Shown one piece after another: positions 1 to 10,110 of a DNA stretch of 64,000 nucleotides. Location: contig NZ_CAMLGS010000005.1 in the NCBI RefSeq assembly GCF_946479685.1, forward strand, positions 13,980 to 77,979. The letters run 5' to 3'. Numbering within the stretch: position 1 is the first letter of the stretch; each line of letters starts with the position of its first letter. This stretch comes from an uncultured Methylotenera sp. (GTDB lineage: Bacteria; Pseudomonadota; Gammaproteobacteria; Burkholderiales; Methylophilaceae). A program made the position numbers and the translations under genes. The notes below the pieces were generated by a model. That model ran no database searches. It worked only from the letters and a program-made list of their open reading frames with translations, and was not told the origin of the DNA.

Positions 1-1801
1 TAGGTTCACGCACCGGATTGCCCGCCATAATATCGTTGATCTGATCCGCATCAATGGTTTCATACTCCATCAGCGCGGCAGTCATGGCTTCCACCTTATC
101 ACGGTTGTCTTCCAGCAATTTACGCGCGATACCATATTGCTCGTCCAGTATACGGCGAATTTCCGCGTCTACTTTCTGCTGCGTAGCCTCAGATACCGTT
201 TTTGAGCTCATGCTGCCAAAGAACGAATCCTGCTCGTTACCCGCATACACCATGGTACCCAGTGCATCACTCATGCCGTAACGTGTCACCATGTCACGCG
301 CCAGTTTTGTCGCACGTTCAAAGTCGTTTGATGCACCTGTCGACATTTGATTCATAAAGATTTCTTCTGCAATACGACCACCGAACAAAATAGAAATCTC
401 TTCTAACATTTTGTCTTTGTAGTTGCTGATACGATCAAACTCTGGCAACTGCCAGGTTAAACCTAAAGCCCAACCGCGCGGCATAATCGTTACTTTATGT
501 ACAGGGTCAGCTTTTGGCAGTAACTTCGCAACCACCGCATGGCCAGATTCATGGTAAGCAGTATTGCGACGCTCATCTTCGCGCATCACCATAGACTTAC
601 GCTCAGGCCCCATGAAGATCTTATCTTTAGCATCTTCAAAATCTTGCATATCCACAGTACGTTTGTTACGACGCGCAGCGAACAATGCAGACTCATTCAC
701 CAAGTTAGCCAAATCGGCACCGCTGAAACCAGGCGTACCGCGCGCCAAGATATCCGCTTTCACATCTGGATCAATTGGCACTTTACGCATATGCACTAAT
801 AAAATCTGCTCACGACCTTTAATATCAGGCAAGCCCACCATCACTTGGCGGTCAAAACGACCTGGACGCAACAAAGCTTTGTCCAACACATCTGCACGGT
901 TAGTCGCAGCAATCACAATCACGCCAGAATTAGCCTCAAAGCCATCCATTTCCACCAACATCTGGTTCAGCGTTTGCTCGCGCTCATCATTACCGCCACC
1001 AGTACCAGCGCCACGGCTACGGCCAACCGCATCAATTTCATCGATAAAAATAATGCAAGGTGAGTTCTTTTTCGCGTTTTCGAACATATCACGCACACGT
1101 GAAGCACCAACACCTACAAACATCTCTACAAAGTCAGAGCCCGAGATAGTAAAGAATGGTACTTTAGCCTCGCCAGCAATCGCACGTGCCAACAAGGTTT
1201 TACCTGTACCTGGAGGGCCTACCATCAATACACCGCGTGGAATACGACCACCTAGTTTTTGGAACTTAGACGGGTCACGCAAAAATTCGACTAATTCAGA
1301 AACTTCTTCTTTGGCCTCATCGCAGCCTGCTACATCAGCAAAGGTAGTATGGTTGTTACCTTCATCTAGCTGACGTGCTTTACTTTTACCAAATGAGAAT
1401 GGACCGCCACCTTTGCCACCACCCTGCATTTGGCGCATGAAGAAAATCCACACACCAATCAATAAAATCATCGGAAACCATGAAACAAAAATGCTCATGA
1501 GCAATGATTGCTCTTCTTCTGGTTTGGACTCTACCGCTACATTGTATTTAAGTAAGTCAGACACCAACCACGGATCGGAAGGTGCGTAGGTATTGAATTT
1601 TTTACCATCCTGTGTCGTACCGTGCAGCACGCGACCATCAATCTGCACCTTAGCGATACGACCGCCTTTAACATCTTGAATAAATTGTGAATATACGATT
1701 TGGTTGTCCGCGTTACCCTTAACGCCGGACAGGTTAAATACCGCCACTAGTATCATGCCGATTGCTATCCAAATAGCGACATTCTTAAACACGTTGTTCA
1801 A
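1..1801 (-). CDS. ftsH: ATP-dependent zinc metalloprotease FtsH (3' end outside window)
   Basis: FtsH is a membrane-anchored AAA+ protease that degrades misfolded membrane proteins and short-lived regulators. About 600 codons are visible; the C-terminal tail runs off the left edge. In order: a TM near the N-terminus (~5-22), a periplasmic domain, a second TM (~105-125), a Gly-rich linker, an AAA domain with Walker A GPPGTGKT at ~195-202 and Walker B IIFIDEID, and the zinc site HESGH beginning at ~residue 417. I chose a TTG start at 1801-1799 because AAAGGAAAAG lies just upstream and the protein then begins NNVFKN, like other betaproteobacterial FtsH. It lies downstream of rlmE on the same strand, the usual rlmE-ftsH operon. 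Confidence 0.96.
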   Translation of the reverse strand, partial: MNNVFKNVAIWIAIGMILVAVFNLSGVKGNADNQIVYSQFIQDVKGGRIAKVQIDGRVLHGTTQDGKKFNTYAPSDPWLVSDLLKYNVAVESKPEEEQSLLMSIFVSWFPMILLIGVWIFFMRQMQGGGKGGGPFSFGKSKARQLDEGNNHTTFADVAGCDEAKEEVSELVEFLRDPSKFQKLGGRIPRGVLMVGPPGTGKTLLARAIAGEAKVPFFTISGSDFVEMFVGVGASRVRDMFENAKKNSPCIIFIDEIDAVGRSRGAGTGGGNDEREQTLNQMLVEMDGFEANSGVIVIAATNRADVLDKALLRPGRFDRQVMVGLPDIKGREQILLVHMRKVPIDPDVKADILARGTPGFSGADLANLVNESALFAARRNKRTVDMQDFEDAKDKIFMGPERKSMVMREDERRNTAYHESGHAVVAKLLPKADPVHKVTIMPRGWALGLTWQLPEFDRISNYKDKMLEEISILFGGRIAEEIFMNQMSTGASNDFERATKLARDMVTRYGMSDALGTMVYAGNEQDSFFGSMSSKTVSEATQQKVDAEIRRILDEQYGIARKLLEDNRDKVEAMTAALMEYETIDADQINDIMAGNPVREP

Positions 1802-1884
1802 AATCTTTTCCTTTATCAACAACAATCACGCTTAAAATTTCTTAAGCATTTTTAGATCTTACGAAAGCAGTTTAACCCAATTTT

Positions 1885-2505
1885 TTAAGGTTTACGACCA
1901 ATTCCTAGCAAATAAACTTCACTGCTTCTATCACGTGATGCCTTGGGCTTACGTGTCACGACTTTGTCGAACATTTGGCGCATAGTTTGCAAGATTTCCT
2001 CGAAGCCTGCCCCGATAAAAACCTTGACCAAAAAGTTGCCATTTGGTTTCAACCAATCCTTACTAAATTCCAGTGCCAGCTCGGTTAAATAAGCTGCACC
2101 AGCTTGATCCACATCTTTCACCCCACTGATATTGGGGGCCATATCCGCAATTACAAGGTCTACTTGCACATTATTTAAGGTTTGCTCTAATAATTTTAGG
2201 ACTGCATCCTCGCGAAAGTCGCCTTGGATAAAAGTCACACCAGAGATAGGTGTCATGTCTAAAATATCCAGCGCGATTACTTTACCCTGCCCTTTTAAAC
2301 GCTGCACCACTACTTGCGACCAACTCCCCGGGGCTGAGCCCAAATCGACGACGGTCATTCCTGGCTTGATGAGTTTGTCCTTATCGTCAATTTCCATTAA
2401 CTTATAGGCAGCACGCGCACGATAGCCATCTTTTTGTGCGAGTTTTACATAAGGGTCGTTTAAATGCTCTTGCATCCAAGCTTTACTGGTACGTGAAGGT
2501 TTCAT
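1885..2505 (-). CDS. rlmE: 23S rRNA 2'-O-ribose U2552 methyltransferase RlmE (FtsJ)
   Basis: RlmE methylates the ribose of U2552 in the 23S A-loop late in 50S assembly, using SAM. The 206-aa product has the family length. The SAM-binding motif VVDLGSAPGSWSQ, the DMAPN segment, the VKVF strand and the C-terminal EVYLLG carry the expected K-D-K-E catalytic residues. It precedes ftsH with an 83-bp gap and is divergent from yhbY, so ribosome-assembly and protein quality-control genes cluster here as in many proteobacteria. Confidence 0.95.
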   Translation of the reverse strand: MKPSRTSKAWMQEHLNDPYVKLAQKDGYRARAAYKLMEIDDKDKLIKPGMTVVDLGSAPGSWSQVVVQRLKGQGKVIALDILDMTPISGVTFIQGDFREDAVLKLLEQTLNNVQVDLVIADMAPNISGVKDVDQAGAAYLTELALEFSKDWLKPNGNFLVKVFIGAGFEEILQTMRQMFDKVVTRKPKASRDRSSEVYLLGIGRKP

Positions 2506-2555
2506 CGTTGATACTTTGCCATCAAATAAACATTGCTTTGTTAAACATTGCTTCG

Positions 2556-2564
2556 TGTTAAAAT
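2556..2564 (+). promoter_or_regulatory. extended -10 candidate for yhbY
   Basis: TG-T-TAAAAT, an extended -10 element, sits 29 bp before the yhbY ATG in the rlmE/yhbY divergent gap. No good -35 hexamer is found at standard spacing, which is tolerated for extended -10 promoters. Assignment is by eye. Confidence 0.35.
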
Positions 2565-2592
2565 AGTTAACTAATTAATTCTGTTAAAAAAT

Positions 2593-2901
2593 ATGAAACT
2601 AAGTACTAAACAAATCGCACATCTACGAGGCCTTGCTCATAGCTTAAACCCAGTTGTCATGATAGGCAACAATGGTTTAACGGAAAATGTAGTTAAAGAA
2701 ATCGAGCTAAATCTAAACGTTCATGAACTCATTAAAGTACAGGTAGCAGGTGATGACCGCGTGGCTCGCAAGGCCATTTTTGATGAAATCTGCCAGCTGA
2801 CTAATGCTGTTGCAGTACATCACATCGGCAAGCAACTAGTATTTTACAGGGCGAGCAGCACGGTAAAAGAAAGTGCCAAAGTAGTTATTCCTAAACTTTA
2901 A
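2593..2901 (+). CDS. yhbY: YhbY family (CRS1-YhbY) RNA-binding ribosome assembly protein
   Basis: A small KH-like RNA-binding protein that associates with pre-50S particles. The 102-aa product is of family length, with the GxxG-type loop IGNNGL at ~25-30 and the hydrophobic core of the CRS1-YhbY fold (LKxxAHxLxPVVMIG pattern). It is transcribed divergently from rlmE, the 23S methyltransferase, so the neighbouring genes share a ribosome-assembly theme. The exact function of the family is only partly established. Confidence 0.93.
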   Translation: MKLSTKQIAHLRGLAHSLNPVVMIGNNGLTENVVKEIELNLNVHELIKVQVAGDDRVARKAIFDEICQLTNAVAVHHIGKQLVFYRASSTVKESAKVVIPKL

Positions 2902-2913
2902 AAATATTCACCC

Positions 2914-2953
2914 TAAAAAACATTCGGCCTGCGTTTTATCACCAGGCCGAATG
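2914..2953 (-). terminator. intrinsic terminator of the carAB-greA-DUF4149 unit
   Basis: An 11-bp perfect stem (CATTCGGCCTG at 2921-2931 paired with 2943-2953) is followed on the minus strand by six T residues (2920-2915). It lies just past the DUF4149 stop. On the plus strand there is no T run after the stem, so it probably terminates the minus-strand transcript while also lying behind yhbY. Confidence 0.85.
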
Positions 2954-2990
2954 CTTAACTTGCTAGTAGCGTTTAAAGTCTTGTTATCAA

Positions 2991-3428
2991 CTAACGCGCT
3001 TTCAGCACCATCACTATAGCAAGTATGCACTCAAATACATAAGCTAAACTGGCAACACCATGCCAGTTTCTAAACCTGTCCGCGAATACACTTTGCATCA
3101 CATCTGCAGGGAAAGCTTGTGACTTCAAGCCTTCTAAAATTGGCTGTATGCCAAAATGCCCAGCCAACACCAACAACAGCATCACAAACACCGCCCAAAA
3201 GAAACCTTGCTTTAAGGCCGCTGTACCAAACTGCGCTAGACGATGTATCAACAAGTAAAACGCACTGGCAAAGCCAATGTATGTCACTACGTTAAACAAC
3301 TTACCAGCAAGGCTACCCGCCAACTGCTTGTCTCCTAAAGCATCAAACAGCACATACGCACTTACACCAGTGCTCCACAATGCACCGGCCCACAACGCAA
3401 TTAGAATCAAAGATAATCGGGAAGCCAC
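2991..3428 (-). CDS. DUF4149 family inner-membrane protein
   Basis: A 145-aa integral membrane protein with four predicted hydrophobic segments (~7-27, 47-65, 77-97, 121-141) and no catalytic motif. Its location just downstream of greA is common in betaproteobacteria; function unknown. I start at the GTG at 3428 because AAGGTGAT lies 4-8 nt upstream and the protein then begins VASRLSLILIALW, as the family does. A GTG three codons earlier (3437) would place the ribosome site inside the coding region. The 14-bp gap to greA implies co-transcription. Confidence 0.82.
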   Translation of the reverse strand: MASRLSLILIALWAGALWSTGVSAYVLFDALGDKQLAGSLAGKLFNVVTYIGFASAFYLLIHRLAQFGTAALKQGFFWAVFVMLLLVLAGHFGIQPILEGLKSQAFPADVMQSVFADRFRNWHGVASLAYVFECILAIVMVLKAR

Positions 3429-3442
3429 TGTTATCACCTTAT

Positions 3443-3925
3443 TTAGATATATAGCACGTCTAGAACTTCATACTCTTTAACACCACCAGGTGCTGAAACC
3501 TCAGCAATATCACCGGCAGACTTACCAATCAGACCACGTGCAATTGGTGAGCTAACAGAAATCTTACCATTCTTAATATCCGCTTCATCTTCACCCACGA
3601 TTTGGTAGGTTTTATTGTCGCCTGAATCTAAATCTTCAATATTGACGGTGGCACCAAACACTACACGGCCTTCGGCATTCAGGGTTTGCGGATCAATCAC
3701 TTGCAAATTAGATAGCTTAGCTTCTAGCTCAGCGATGCGGCCTTCGATAAAACTTTGGCGCTCTTTTGCTGACTCGTATTCTGCATTTTCAGATAAGTCA
3801 CCTTGTGCACGAGCCTCTGCAATCGCCTGAATAATATTAGGACGATCAACACCGCGTAAGCGTTGTAATTCCTCTTTTAACAATTCTGCACCGCGAACGG
3901 TTACTGGAAATTGACTTAATGCCAT
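3443..3925 (-). CDS. greA: transcription elongation factor GreA
   Basis: GreA inserts its coiled coil into the secondary channel of RNA polymerase and stimulates cleavage of backtracked RNA. The 160-aa protein has an N-terminal coiled coil whose tip carries the acidic pair in GDLSENAEY (~42-50), followed by the FKBP-like C-terminal domain (SPIARGLIGKSAGD). It follows carB on the same strand, separated by a terminator hairpin, so it is probably expressed both by read-through and from its own promoter. Confidence 0.96.
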   Translation of the reverse strand: MALSQFPVTVRGAELLKEELQRLRGVDRPNIIQAIAEARAQGDLSENAEYESAKERQSFIEGRIAELEAKLSNLQVIDPQTLNAEGRVVFGATVNIEDLDSGDNKTYQIVGEDEADIKNGKISVSSPIARGLIGKSAGDIAEVSAPGGVKEYEVLDVLYI

Positions 3926-3936
3926 ACTACACCCTC

Positions 3937-3974
3937 AAATAAAAAAGAAACCACACTCACATGAGCGTGGTTCC
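3937..3974 (-). terminator. intrinsic terminator behind carB
   Basis: The stem 3949-3959 / 3962-3972 (AACCACxCTCA against its complement, one G-U pair) is followed on the minus strand by TCTTTTTTATTTG. It lies between the carB stop and the greA start, so it would reduce car transcription into greA. Confidence 0.8.
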
Positions 3975-4013
3975 AGAAGTAAAATTAAATCTCTAAACTA
4001 GCTTTAGTTTATT

Positions 4014-7000
4014 TTAGCTTAATTGTTTATGCAAGTTTTGTAATGACTCTACTTGTATCTCTTGCATATGCGCCATACCAATACATGCAGCTTTAGCACC
4101 AGCAATCGTTGTGTAGTAAGTCACTTTATTCTGCAATGCAGAACGGCGAATCTCGTAAGAGTCAGCCACCGCACGCTTGTCTTCAGTCACATTCACGATA
4201 AAGCTAATATCATTGTTCTTAATCATATCAACGATATGTGGACGGCCTTCAGCCACTTTATTGACAGCCTGCACCTTCAGGCCGTGCTCAGCTAACGCTG
4301 CTGCGGTGCCTTTGGTAGCTACCAATTCGAAGCCTAGTTGATGCAATTGCTGACCGATTTCGACTACTTTTAAGTAGTCTTCTTTACGCACACTGATAAA
4401 TGCACGGCCGCCTTCAGGCAACTTGGTAGAAGCACCTAATTGTGATTTCAAAAACGCCTCAGCAAAGGTACTGCCTACGCCCATTACTTCACCGGTTGAT
4501 TTCATTTCAGGGCCAAGGATGGTATCCACACCTGGGAACTTGATAAATGGGAATACCGCTTCTTTTACTGAGTAGAATGGTGGAATAATTTCACGTGTCA
4601 CATTTTGTGAAGCAAGTGTTTGACCCGCCATGCAACGTGCCGCCACTTTAGCCAACTGTAAACCACAAGCTTTAGACACAAAAGGTACAGTACGTGATGC
4701 ACGTGGATTTACTTCCAGCACGTAAACGGTTTCGCCCTGAATTGCGAACTGCACGTTCATTAGACCAACCACGCCTAAGGCTTTTGCCATTTGTTTGGTT
4801 TGTACGCGCAACTCATCTTGCAACTTGCTTGATAAGCTATAAGGTGGCAATGAACATGCAGAGTCACCAGAGTGCACACCGGCTTGCTCAACGTGTTCCA
4901 TAATACCGCCGATAATGACTTCTTCACCGTCAGACAATGCATCCACGTCCACTTCCAACGCATCATTCAAGAAGCGGTCTAGCAAGACTGGTGACTCGTT
5001 AGAAACTTTCACAGCTTCACGCATATAACGCTCAAGCTGGCTTTGTTCTTGCACGATTTCCATCGCGCGGCCGCCCAATACATAGCTAGGACGCACCACT
5101 AATGGGTAACCAATTTCTGTCGCCAAGCGAATCGCCTCATCCGGCGTACGCGCTGTACGGTTAGGCGGTTGTTTCAAGCCCAACTCTTGCAGCATTTTCT
5201 GGAAGCGTTCACGGTCTTCTGCCATGTCAATCGCATCTGGCGTAGTACCAATGATAGGCACACCAGCTTTTTCCAGGTCACGCGCTAATTTCAATGGTGT
5301 TTGACCACCGTACTGCACGATCACACCTACTGGTTTCTCCAGTGCAACGATTTCCAGTACATCTTCCAGTGTTACTGGCTCGAAGTACAAGCGGTCTGAA
5401 GTGTCATAGTCGGTAGAAACTGTTTCAGGGTTACAGTTCACCATAATGGTTTCGTAGCCATCTTCACGCATTGCAAACGCAGCGTGTACACAGCAATAGT
5501 CAAACTCAATACCTTGACCAATACGGTTAGGACCACCACCCAATACCATGATTTTTTTCTTGTTGGTTGGCGCCGCTTCGCACTCTTCTTCATAAGTTGA
5601 GTACATGTATGCGGTGTTAGTTGCGAACTCAGCCGCGCAGGTATCTACACGCTTGTAAACCGGGCGTACACTCAAAGCCTGACGGTACGCGCGCACTGCA
5701 TGCTGGTCTGTATCCAACAATTTGGCTAGGCGTCTATCAGAGAAGCCACAACGTTTTAGCTGCAACAAGGCAGCTTTGTCTAAATCAGCAATATGCTTGC
5801 CTTTAAGCGCTTGCTCACGGTCAATAATATCTTTCAACTGCACTAGGAACCATGGGTCAATTTTTGAAATATTAAATACTTCCTCAACACTCAAGCCCAT
5901 ACGGAACGCATCGCCTACATACCAAATACGCTCAGGACCCGGCACACCCATTTCTTTGGTGATGGTATCTAGGTCAGTGGTTTTTTCATCCAAACCATCT
6001 ACACCCACTTCCAAACCGCGTAACGCTTTTTGGAATGACTCTTGGAAAGTACGGCCAATTGCCATCACTTCACCTACAGATTTCATCTGTGTAGTCAGGC
6101 GAGAGTCAGCCTGTGGGAATTTCTCGAAAGCAAAACGAGGAATCTTAGTTACAACGTAATCGATAGAAGGCTCGAATGATGCAGGAGTTGCCCCGCCTGT
6201 AATTTCATTACGTAGGTCATCCAGAGTGAACCCTACTGCTAATTTAGCTGCCACTTTAGCAATTGGGAAGCCAGTTGCTTTAGAAGCTAACGCAGATGAA
6301 CGTGACACACGTGGGTTCATCTCAATCACAATCATACGGCCATCAACTGGGTTGATCGCAAACTGCACGTTAGAACCACCAGTGTCCACACCGATTTCAC
6401 GCAATACAGCCAATGAGGCATTACGCATGATTTGGTATTCTTTATCGGTCAAAGTTTGCGCTGGCGCCACAGTGATAGAGTCACCGGTATGCACACCCAT
6501 CGGGTCTAAGTTTTCGATAGAACAGATAATGATGCAGTTATCAGCTGAGTCACGCACCACTTCCATCTCGTACTCTTTCCAGCCGAGTAGAGACTCTTCA
6601 ATTAATAGCTCATTGGTTGGCGAAGCATCTAAACCGCGCTCACAAATGGTGATGAACTCTTCACGGTTGTAAGCAATACCACCACCGCTACCACCCATGG
6701 TGAATGATGGACGAATAATCGCTGGGTAACCGATGCTAGCTTGCACTTGCAACGCTTCTTCCATGCTGTGCGCAATGGCTGAACGTGCAGAACCCAAACC
6801 AATTTTGGTCATAGCTTCTTTAAATTTTTGGCGATCTTCCGCTTTATCAATCGCTTCTTTAGATGCGCCAATTAACTCAACGTTAAATTTAGCAAGCACA
6901 CCGTGTTTGTCTAGATCTAGAGCACAATTTAATGCAGTTTGACCGCCCATGGTTGGCAGCAACGCATCTGGGCGCTCTTTTTCAATAATCTTTTCCACAA

Positions 7001-7217
7001 CTTGCCAAGTCACTGGCTCGATATAAGTGGCATCGGCCATTTCCGGATCGGTCATGATTGTTGCCGGATTAGAGTTAACCAAGATTACGCGGTAACCCTC
7101 TTCACGCAGCGCTTTACATGCCTGAGCACCTGAGTAGTCGAATTCACAAGCCTGGCCAATTACAATTGGACCTGCACCGATGATAAGAATTGATTTTATG
7201 TCTGTACGTTTTGCCAT
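4014..7217 (-). CDS. carB: carbamoyl-phosphate synthase large subunit
   Basis: CarB makes carbamoyl phosphate from bicarbonate, two ATP and ammonia tunnelled from CarA, feeding pyrimidine and arginine synthesis. The 1067-aa length is standard. Two homologous ATP-grasp halves are visible: the first with [10 protein letters not shown] and [12 protein letters not shown] (~170-181), the second with [12 protein letters not shown] and [11 protein letters not shown] (~718-728). A C-terminal MGS-like allosteric domain ends the protein. It lies 106 bp downstream of carA. Carbamoyl phosphate is also the donor used by the NodU-type carbamoyltransferase at 31.7-33.4 kb. Confidence 0.97.
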   Translation of the reverse strand: MAKRTDIKSILIIGAGPIVIGQACEFDYSGAQACKALREEGYRVILVNSNPATIMTDPEMADATYIEPVTWQVVEKIIEKERPDALLPTMGGQTALNCALDLDKHGVLAKFNVELIGASKEAIDKAEDRQKFKEAMTKIGLGSARSAIAHSMEEALQVQASIGYPAIIRPSFTMGGSGGGIAYNREEFITICERGLDASPTNELLIEESLLGWKEYEMEVVRDSADNCIIICSIENLDPMGVHTGDSITVAPAQTLTDKEYQIMRNASLAVLREIGVDTGGSNVQFAINPVDGRMIVIEMNPRVSRSSALASKATGFPIAKVAAKLAVGFTLDDLRNEITGGATPASFEPSIDYVVTKIPRFAFEKFPQADSRLTTQMKSVGEVMAIGRTFQESFQKALRGLEVGVDGLDEKTTDLDTITKEMGVPGPERIWYVGDAFRMGLSVEEVFNISKIDPWFLVQLKDIIDREQALKGKHIADLDKAALLQLKRCGFSDRRLAKLLDTDQHAVRAYRQALSVRPVYKRVDTCAAEFATNTAYMYSTYEEECEAAPTNKKKIMVLGGGPNRIGQGIEFDYCCVHAAFAMREDGYETIMVNCNPETVSTDYDTSDRLYFEPVTLEDVLEIVALEKPVGVIVQYGGQTPLKLARDLEKAGVPIIGTTPDAIDMAEDRERFQKMLQELGLKQPPNRTARTPDEAIRLATEIGYPLVVRPSYVLGGRAMEIVQEQSQLERYMREAVKVSNESPVLLDRFLNDALEVDVDALSDGEEVIIGGIMEHVEQAGVHSGDSACSLPPYSLSSKLQDELRVQTKQMAKALGVVGLMNVQFAIQGETVYVLEVNPRASRTVPFVSKACGLQLAKVAARCMAGQTLASQNVTREIIPPFYSVKEAVFPFIKFPGVDTILGPEMKSTGEVMGVGSTFAEAFLKSQLGASTKLPEGGRAFISVRKEDYLKVVEIGQQLHQLGFELVATKGTAAALAEHGLKVQAVNKVAEGRPHIVDMIKNNDISFIVNVTEDKRAVADSYEIRRSALQNKVTYYTTIAGAKAACIGMAHMQEIQVESLQNLHKQLS

Positions 7218-7279
7218 TAGATTTACTTTTTAACAAATTTGTCTTGCATCTATACACGCGAATCTGCGTGATGCTTTTT

Positions 7280-7315
7280 ATCCGGGCGGCCTACTATCAC
7301 AGCAGACGTCCGGAT
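7280..7315. repeat. imperfect inverted repeat in the carA-carB spacer
   Basis: ATCCGGGCG (7280-7288) pairs with CGTCCGGAT (7307-7315), a 9-bp stem with one G-U pair and an 18-nt loop. There is no T run on the minus strand behind it, so it is not a normal terminator. It could be an RNA processing or stability element between carA and carB. Confidence 0.45.
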
Positions 7316-7323
7316 ACACTTCA

Positions 7324-8463
7324 TTACTGCGCCCGCATTAAGTCGATAAACTTATCAAACAGGTAACTCATTTCAGTTGGACCAGGGCTAGCCTCTGGGT
7401 GACCTTGGAAACTAAATGCAGGTTTATCAGTACGCGCCATGCCTTGCAAGCTGCCATCGAACAACGACACATGCGTTACTTTAAGGTTTGCCGGCAAACT
7501 ATCTACATCCGCAGCAAAACCGTGGTTTTGGCTAGTAATATAAACACGTTTAGTTTCAACATCTTGCACCGGATGGTTTGCACCATGGTGGCCGAACTTC
7601 ATTTTAAGGGTCTTCGCGCCAGAAGCAAGAGCTAACAATTGGTGACCTAAGCAAATACCAAAAGTAGGGATGCCTTTATCTACAATGGTTTTAATTGCTG
7701 AGATTGCGTAATCGCATGGTTCTGGGTCACCAGGTCCGTTTGATAGGAACACGCCATCAGGGTTTAGTGCTAACGCCTGCTCTGCGGTTGCCTGCGCTGG
7801 CAATACAGTTACTTTACAGCCGCGTGAAACCAGCATACGCAGAATATTACGTTTTACACCGTAATCGAATGCAACCACGTGGAACTGCTCAGCAGAAGCC
7901 TGCGTAAAGCCTTTGCCTAACGCCCATTCACCTTCAGTGAACTGGTAAGGTTTATCACAACTCACCACTTTAGCTAAGTCCATACCAGCCAAACCTGGGA
8001 AGCCAGCGATAGCATGTGTTGCCAATGATAGCGCAGTCGCTTCATCCGCTTCACCAGCCACAATAACGCCGGTTTGTGCGCCTTTTTCGCGCAGAATTCT
8101 TGTGAGTTTACGTGTGTCGATATCAGCAATTGCCACTACGTTATTAGCGACCAAGTACTCTGATAAGGATTGGGTGTTTCTAAAGTTACTATGTGTTAGC
8201 GGCAAATCCCTAATGACCAAACCGCTGGCATATACTTTGCCAGACTCTACGTCTTCGTTATTAACGCCATAGTTGCCGATGTGCGGGTAGGTGAGCGTAA
8301 CGATTTGTTTGGTATAAGATGGGTCTGTCAATATTTCTTGGTAGCCTGTCATCGAAGTGTTAAACACGACTTCAGCTACAGCATGACCAGAAGCTCCGAT
8401 TGACATGCCACGAAACACGGTTCCATCTGCTAGTACAAGTATGGCGGGCAGGTTTTGTGACAC
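7324..8463 (-). CDS. carA: carbamoyl-phosphate synthase small subunit (glutaminase)
   Basis: CarA hydrolyses glutamine and passes ammonia to CarB. The 379-aa protein has an N-terminal CPSase small-chain domain ([11 protein letters not shown]) and a C-terminal class I glutamine amidotransferase domain: nucleophile Cys in FGICLGHQ, and the His and Glu in GHPEASPGP. The GTG start at 8463 follows GAGGAG by 7 nt. It is first in carA-carB-greA on the minus strand. Confidence 0.97.
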   Translation of the reverse strand: MSQNLPAILVLADGTVFRGMSIGASGHAVAEVVFNTSMTGYQEILTDPSYTKQIVTLTYPHIGNYGVNNEDVESGKVYASGLVIRDLPLTHSNFRNTQSLSEYLVANNVVAIADIDTRKLTRILREKGAQTGVIVAGEADEATALSLATHAIAGFPGLAGMDLAKVVSCDKPYQFTEGEWALGKGFTQASAEQFHVVAFDYGVKRNILRMLVSRGCKVTVLPAQATAEQALALNPDGVFLSNGPGDPEPCDYAISAIKTIVDKGIPTFGICLGHQLLALASGAKTLKMKFGHHGANHPVQDVETKRVYITSQNHGFAADVDSLPANLKVTHVSLFDGSLQGMARTDKPAFSFQGHPEASPGPTEMSYLFDKFIDLMRAQ

Positions 8464-8550
8464 AATAACTCCTCGGTTTTACGATAATTAAAATTTACGA
8501 CATTAAAAACTTCTAATCTTTAGTCCATCATGAACAGATGGCAGATGTGC

Positions 8551-8586
8551 AAAACGGGAGGAGCTTGTATATACTCTTCCCGTTTC
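8551..8586 (-). terminator. hairpin between the YjdF-type gene and carA
   Basis: AAACGGGAGGAG (8552-8563) pairs with CTCTTCCCGTTT (8574-8585), a 12-bp stem with one G-U pair and a 10-nt loop. On the minus strand the stem ends in TTTT, so it can act as a moderate terminator after 8629. It might also lie in the carA leader if transcription starts upstream of it. Confidence 0.6.
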
Positions 8587-8628
8587 AGAATTAACGAATT
8601 ATAGCGAAAAAAAACCGACTAATCAATG

Positions 8629-9258
8629 TCAACGTGACACATTCATCATCTGCCGATCGTGCAGTGTTGCTAAAAATGTTTGCGCAGCGAGCGCCCCCAC
8701 TAGCGCCATCAACATATCCCACTGCGTATCCCACACATCACCTTGGGTACCTAAAAATGCGTCCGCTGCACCACCTTCGTAAGCCGCTACCCACCACTCA
8801 ATAAACTCGTAACAGGCACTAATACTGAGGCAAATACAGCTCACAATAAAAAATAGCCAGCGACCGGCTACCAGAGGCGACTTTCTCAATAAAATTTCGC
8901 GCGCCACCATCGCCGGCACAAACCCTTGCGCAAAGTGCCCAACCCTATCGTAATAATTGCGCGACAGCTCATACGTATCGCGTAGCCAATTAAACAAAGG
9001 TACTTCGGCGTAGGTGTAATGCCCGCCCACTAACAAGATAAGGGCGTGAATCAATATCAGCGTATAAACCAGTGGAGTAAAAACAAAAGAACGGTAAGTG
9101 ACAAACAACACAGGCAATGCAATCACCACGGGCGCCACTTCTAGCGCCCATGTCAATCTATCGGCAGGGTGGATTGCAGACCAAACAAACGCGGCACTCA
9201 GAATGCCGAGCAAAACAACATAGTAGCAACGATGTGTGGACATCATTGATGTTGACAC
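8629..9258 (-). CDS. DUF2238 (YjdF family) inner-membrane protein
   Basis: A 209-aa membrane protein with about six hydrophobic segments. The family features are the polar stretches GGHYTYAEVP, YDRVGHFAQGFVPA and ACYEFIEWW, rich in His, Tyr and acidic residues that could sit near the membrane core. Function unknown. The GTG at 9258 overlaps the dapB stop as TAGTG, suggesting translational coupling. ATG codons at 9246 and 9243 are alternative starts. Confidence 0.8.
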   Translation of the reverse strand: MSTSMMSTHRCYYVVLLGILSAAFVWSAIHPADRLTWALEVAPVVIALPVLFVTYRSFVFTPLVYTLILIHALILLVGGHYTYAEVPLFNWLRDTYELSRNYYDRVGHFAQGFVPAMVAREILLRKSPLVAGRWLFFIVSCICLSISACYEFIEWWVAAYEGGAADAFLGTQGDVWDTQWDMLMALVGALAAQTFLATLHDRQMMNVSR

Positions 9259-10067
9259 TAGCGCAGACCTAACACGTCCCGCATATCGTACAAACCTGAC
9301 TCTTTAGCTGCCAAATATTTAGCGGCACGCAACGCACCCAAAGCAAAAGTCGCGCGACTGCTTGCTTTATGCGTCAATTCTACGCGCTCACCGATACCAG
9401 CCAGCACCACAGTATGATCGCCTACCACATCACCGCCGCGCATGGTGGCAAAACCAATCTTGCCGGCCTCACGCTCACCGGTCACACCTTCACGCGCATA
9501 CACTGCGCAATCTTTCAAATCCTGACCTAAGCCGTGCGCAGCCGCTTCACCTAAACGCAAAGCGGTACCAGAAGGTGCATCCACTTTATGCCTGTGGTGC
9601 ATCTCTACCACCTCAATATCGTAACCTTCATTCAGCACGCGCGCAGCTTGTTCTACAAGGTTAATCAGCAAGGTCACGCCCACACTCATATTCGGCGCAA
9701 ATACAATTGCAATCTGTCTTGCCGCAGCCTCAATCGCCTGCTTTTCTTCCACAGAAAAACCAGTAGTGCCGATGATCATCTTCACTTTATGTTTTTGACA
9801 TGCCGCCAAATAAGTCATGCTTGCTTCAGGCCGGGTAAAGTCAACCAGCACGTCCGCGCCTTTTAATGCCTCGTCAATATCGGCAACTACTTTTACGCCT
9901 GAAACGCGGCCAAACTGCTCACCCGCATCACGACCCAACTGCACATTACCGGCACGGTCTAGTGCACCATGCAATACCAACTCAACGTCGGCAAATACAC
10001 CCTCTAACAAAGCGTGGCCCATACGACCTGAACAACCAGCGATTACAACTTTTAATGGATTTACCAT
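9258..10067 (-). CDS. dapB: 4-hydroxy-tetrahydrodipicolinate reductase
   Basis: DapB reduces hydroxy-tetrahydrodipicolinate with NAD(P)H in the diaminopimelate/lysine pathway. The 269-aa product has the Rossmann motif GCSGRMG (~11-17), the central VDFTRPEA and GTTGFS segments, and the family signature EMHHRHKVDAPSGTA with the catalytic His pair and Lys. It sits between bamE and a YjdF-type gene. The 43-bp gap from bamE suggests an operon, bamE-dapB-yjdF. Confidence 0.97.
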   Translation of the reverse strand: MVNPLKVVIAGCSGRMGHALLEGVFADVELVLHGALDRAGNVQLGRDAGEQFGRVSGVKVVADIDEALKGADVLVDFTRPEASMTYLAACQKHKVKMIIGTTGFSVEEKQAIEAAARQIAIVFAPNMSVGVTLLINLVEQAARVLNEGYDIEVVEMHHRHKVDAPSGTALRLGEAAAHGLGQDLKDCAVYAREGVTGEREAGKIGFATMRGGDVVGDHTVVLAGIGERVELTHKASSRATFALGALRAAKYLAAKESGLYDMRDVLGLR

Positions 10068-10110
10068 ATCAAAAAACCTATCAATTTCTACAAATTACTT
10101 TTCTAAAAGA

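Noticed and set aside
564..1373. Long open frame antisense to ftsH
   Set aside because: It is complementary to a highly conserved FtsH coding region and has no recognisable protein motifs; likewise the long antisense frames opposite carB, hldE, dnaK and the antiporter gene.
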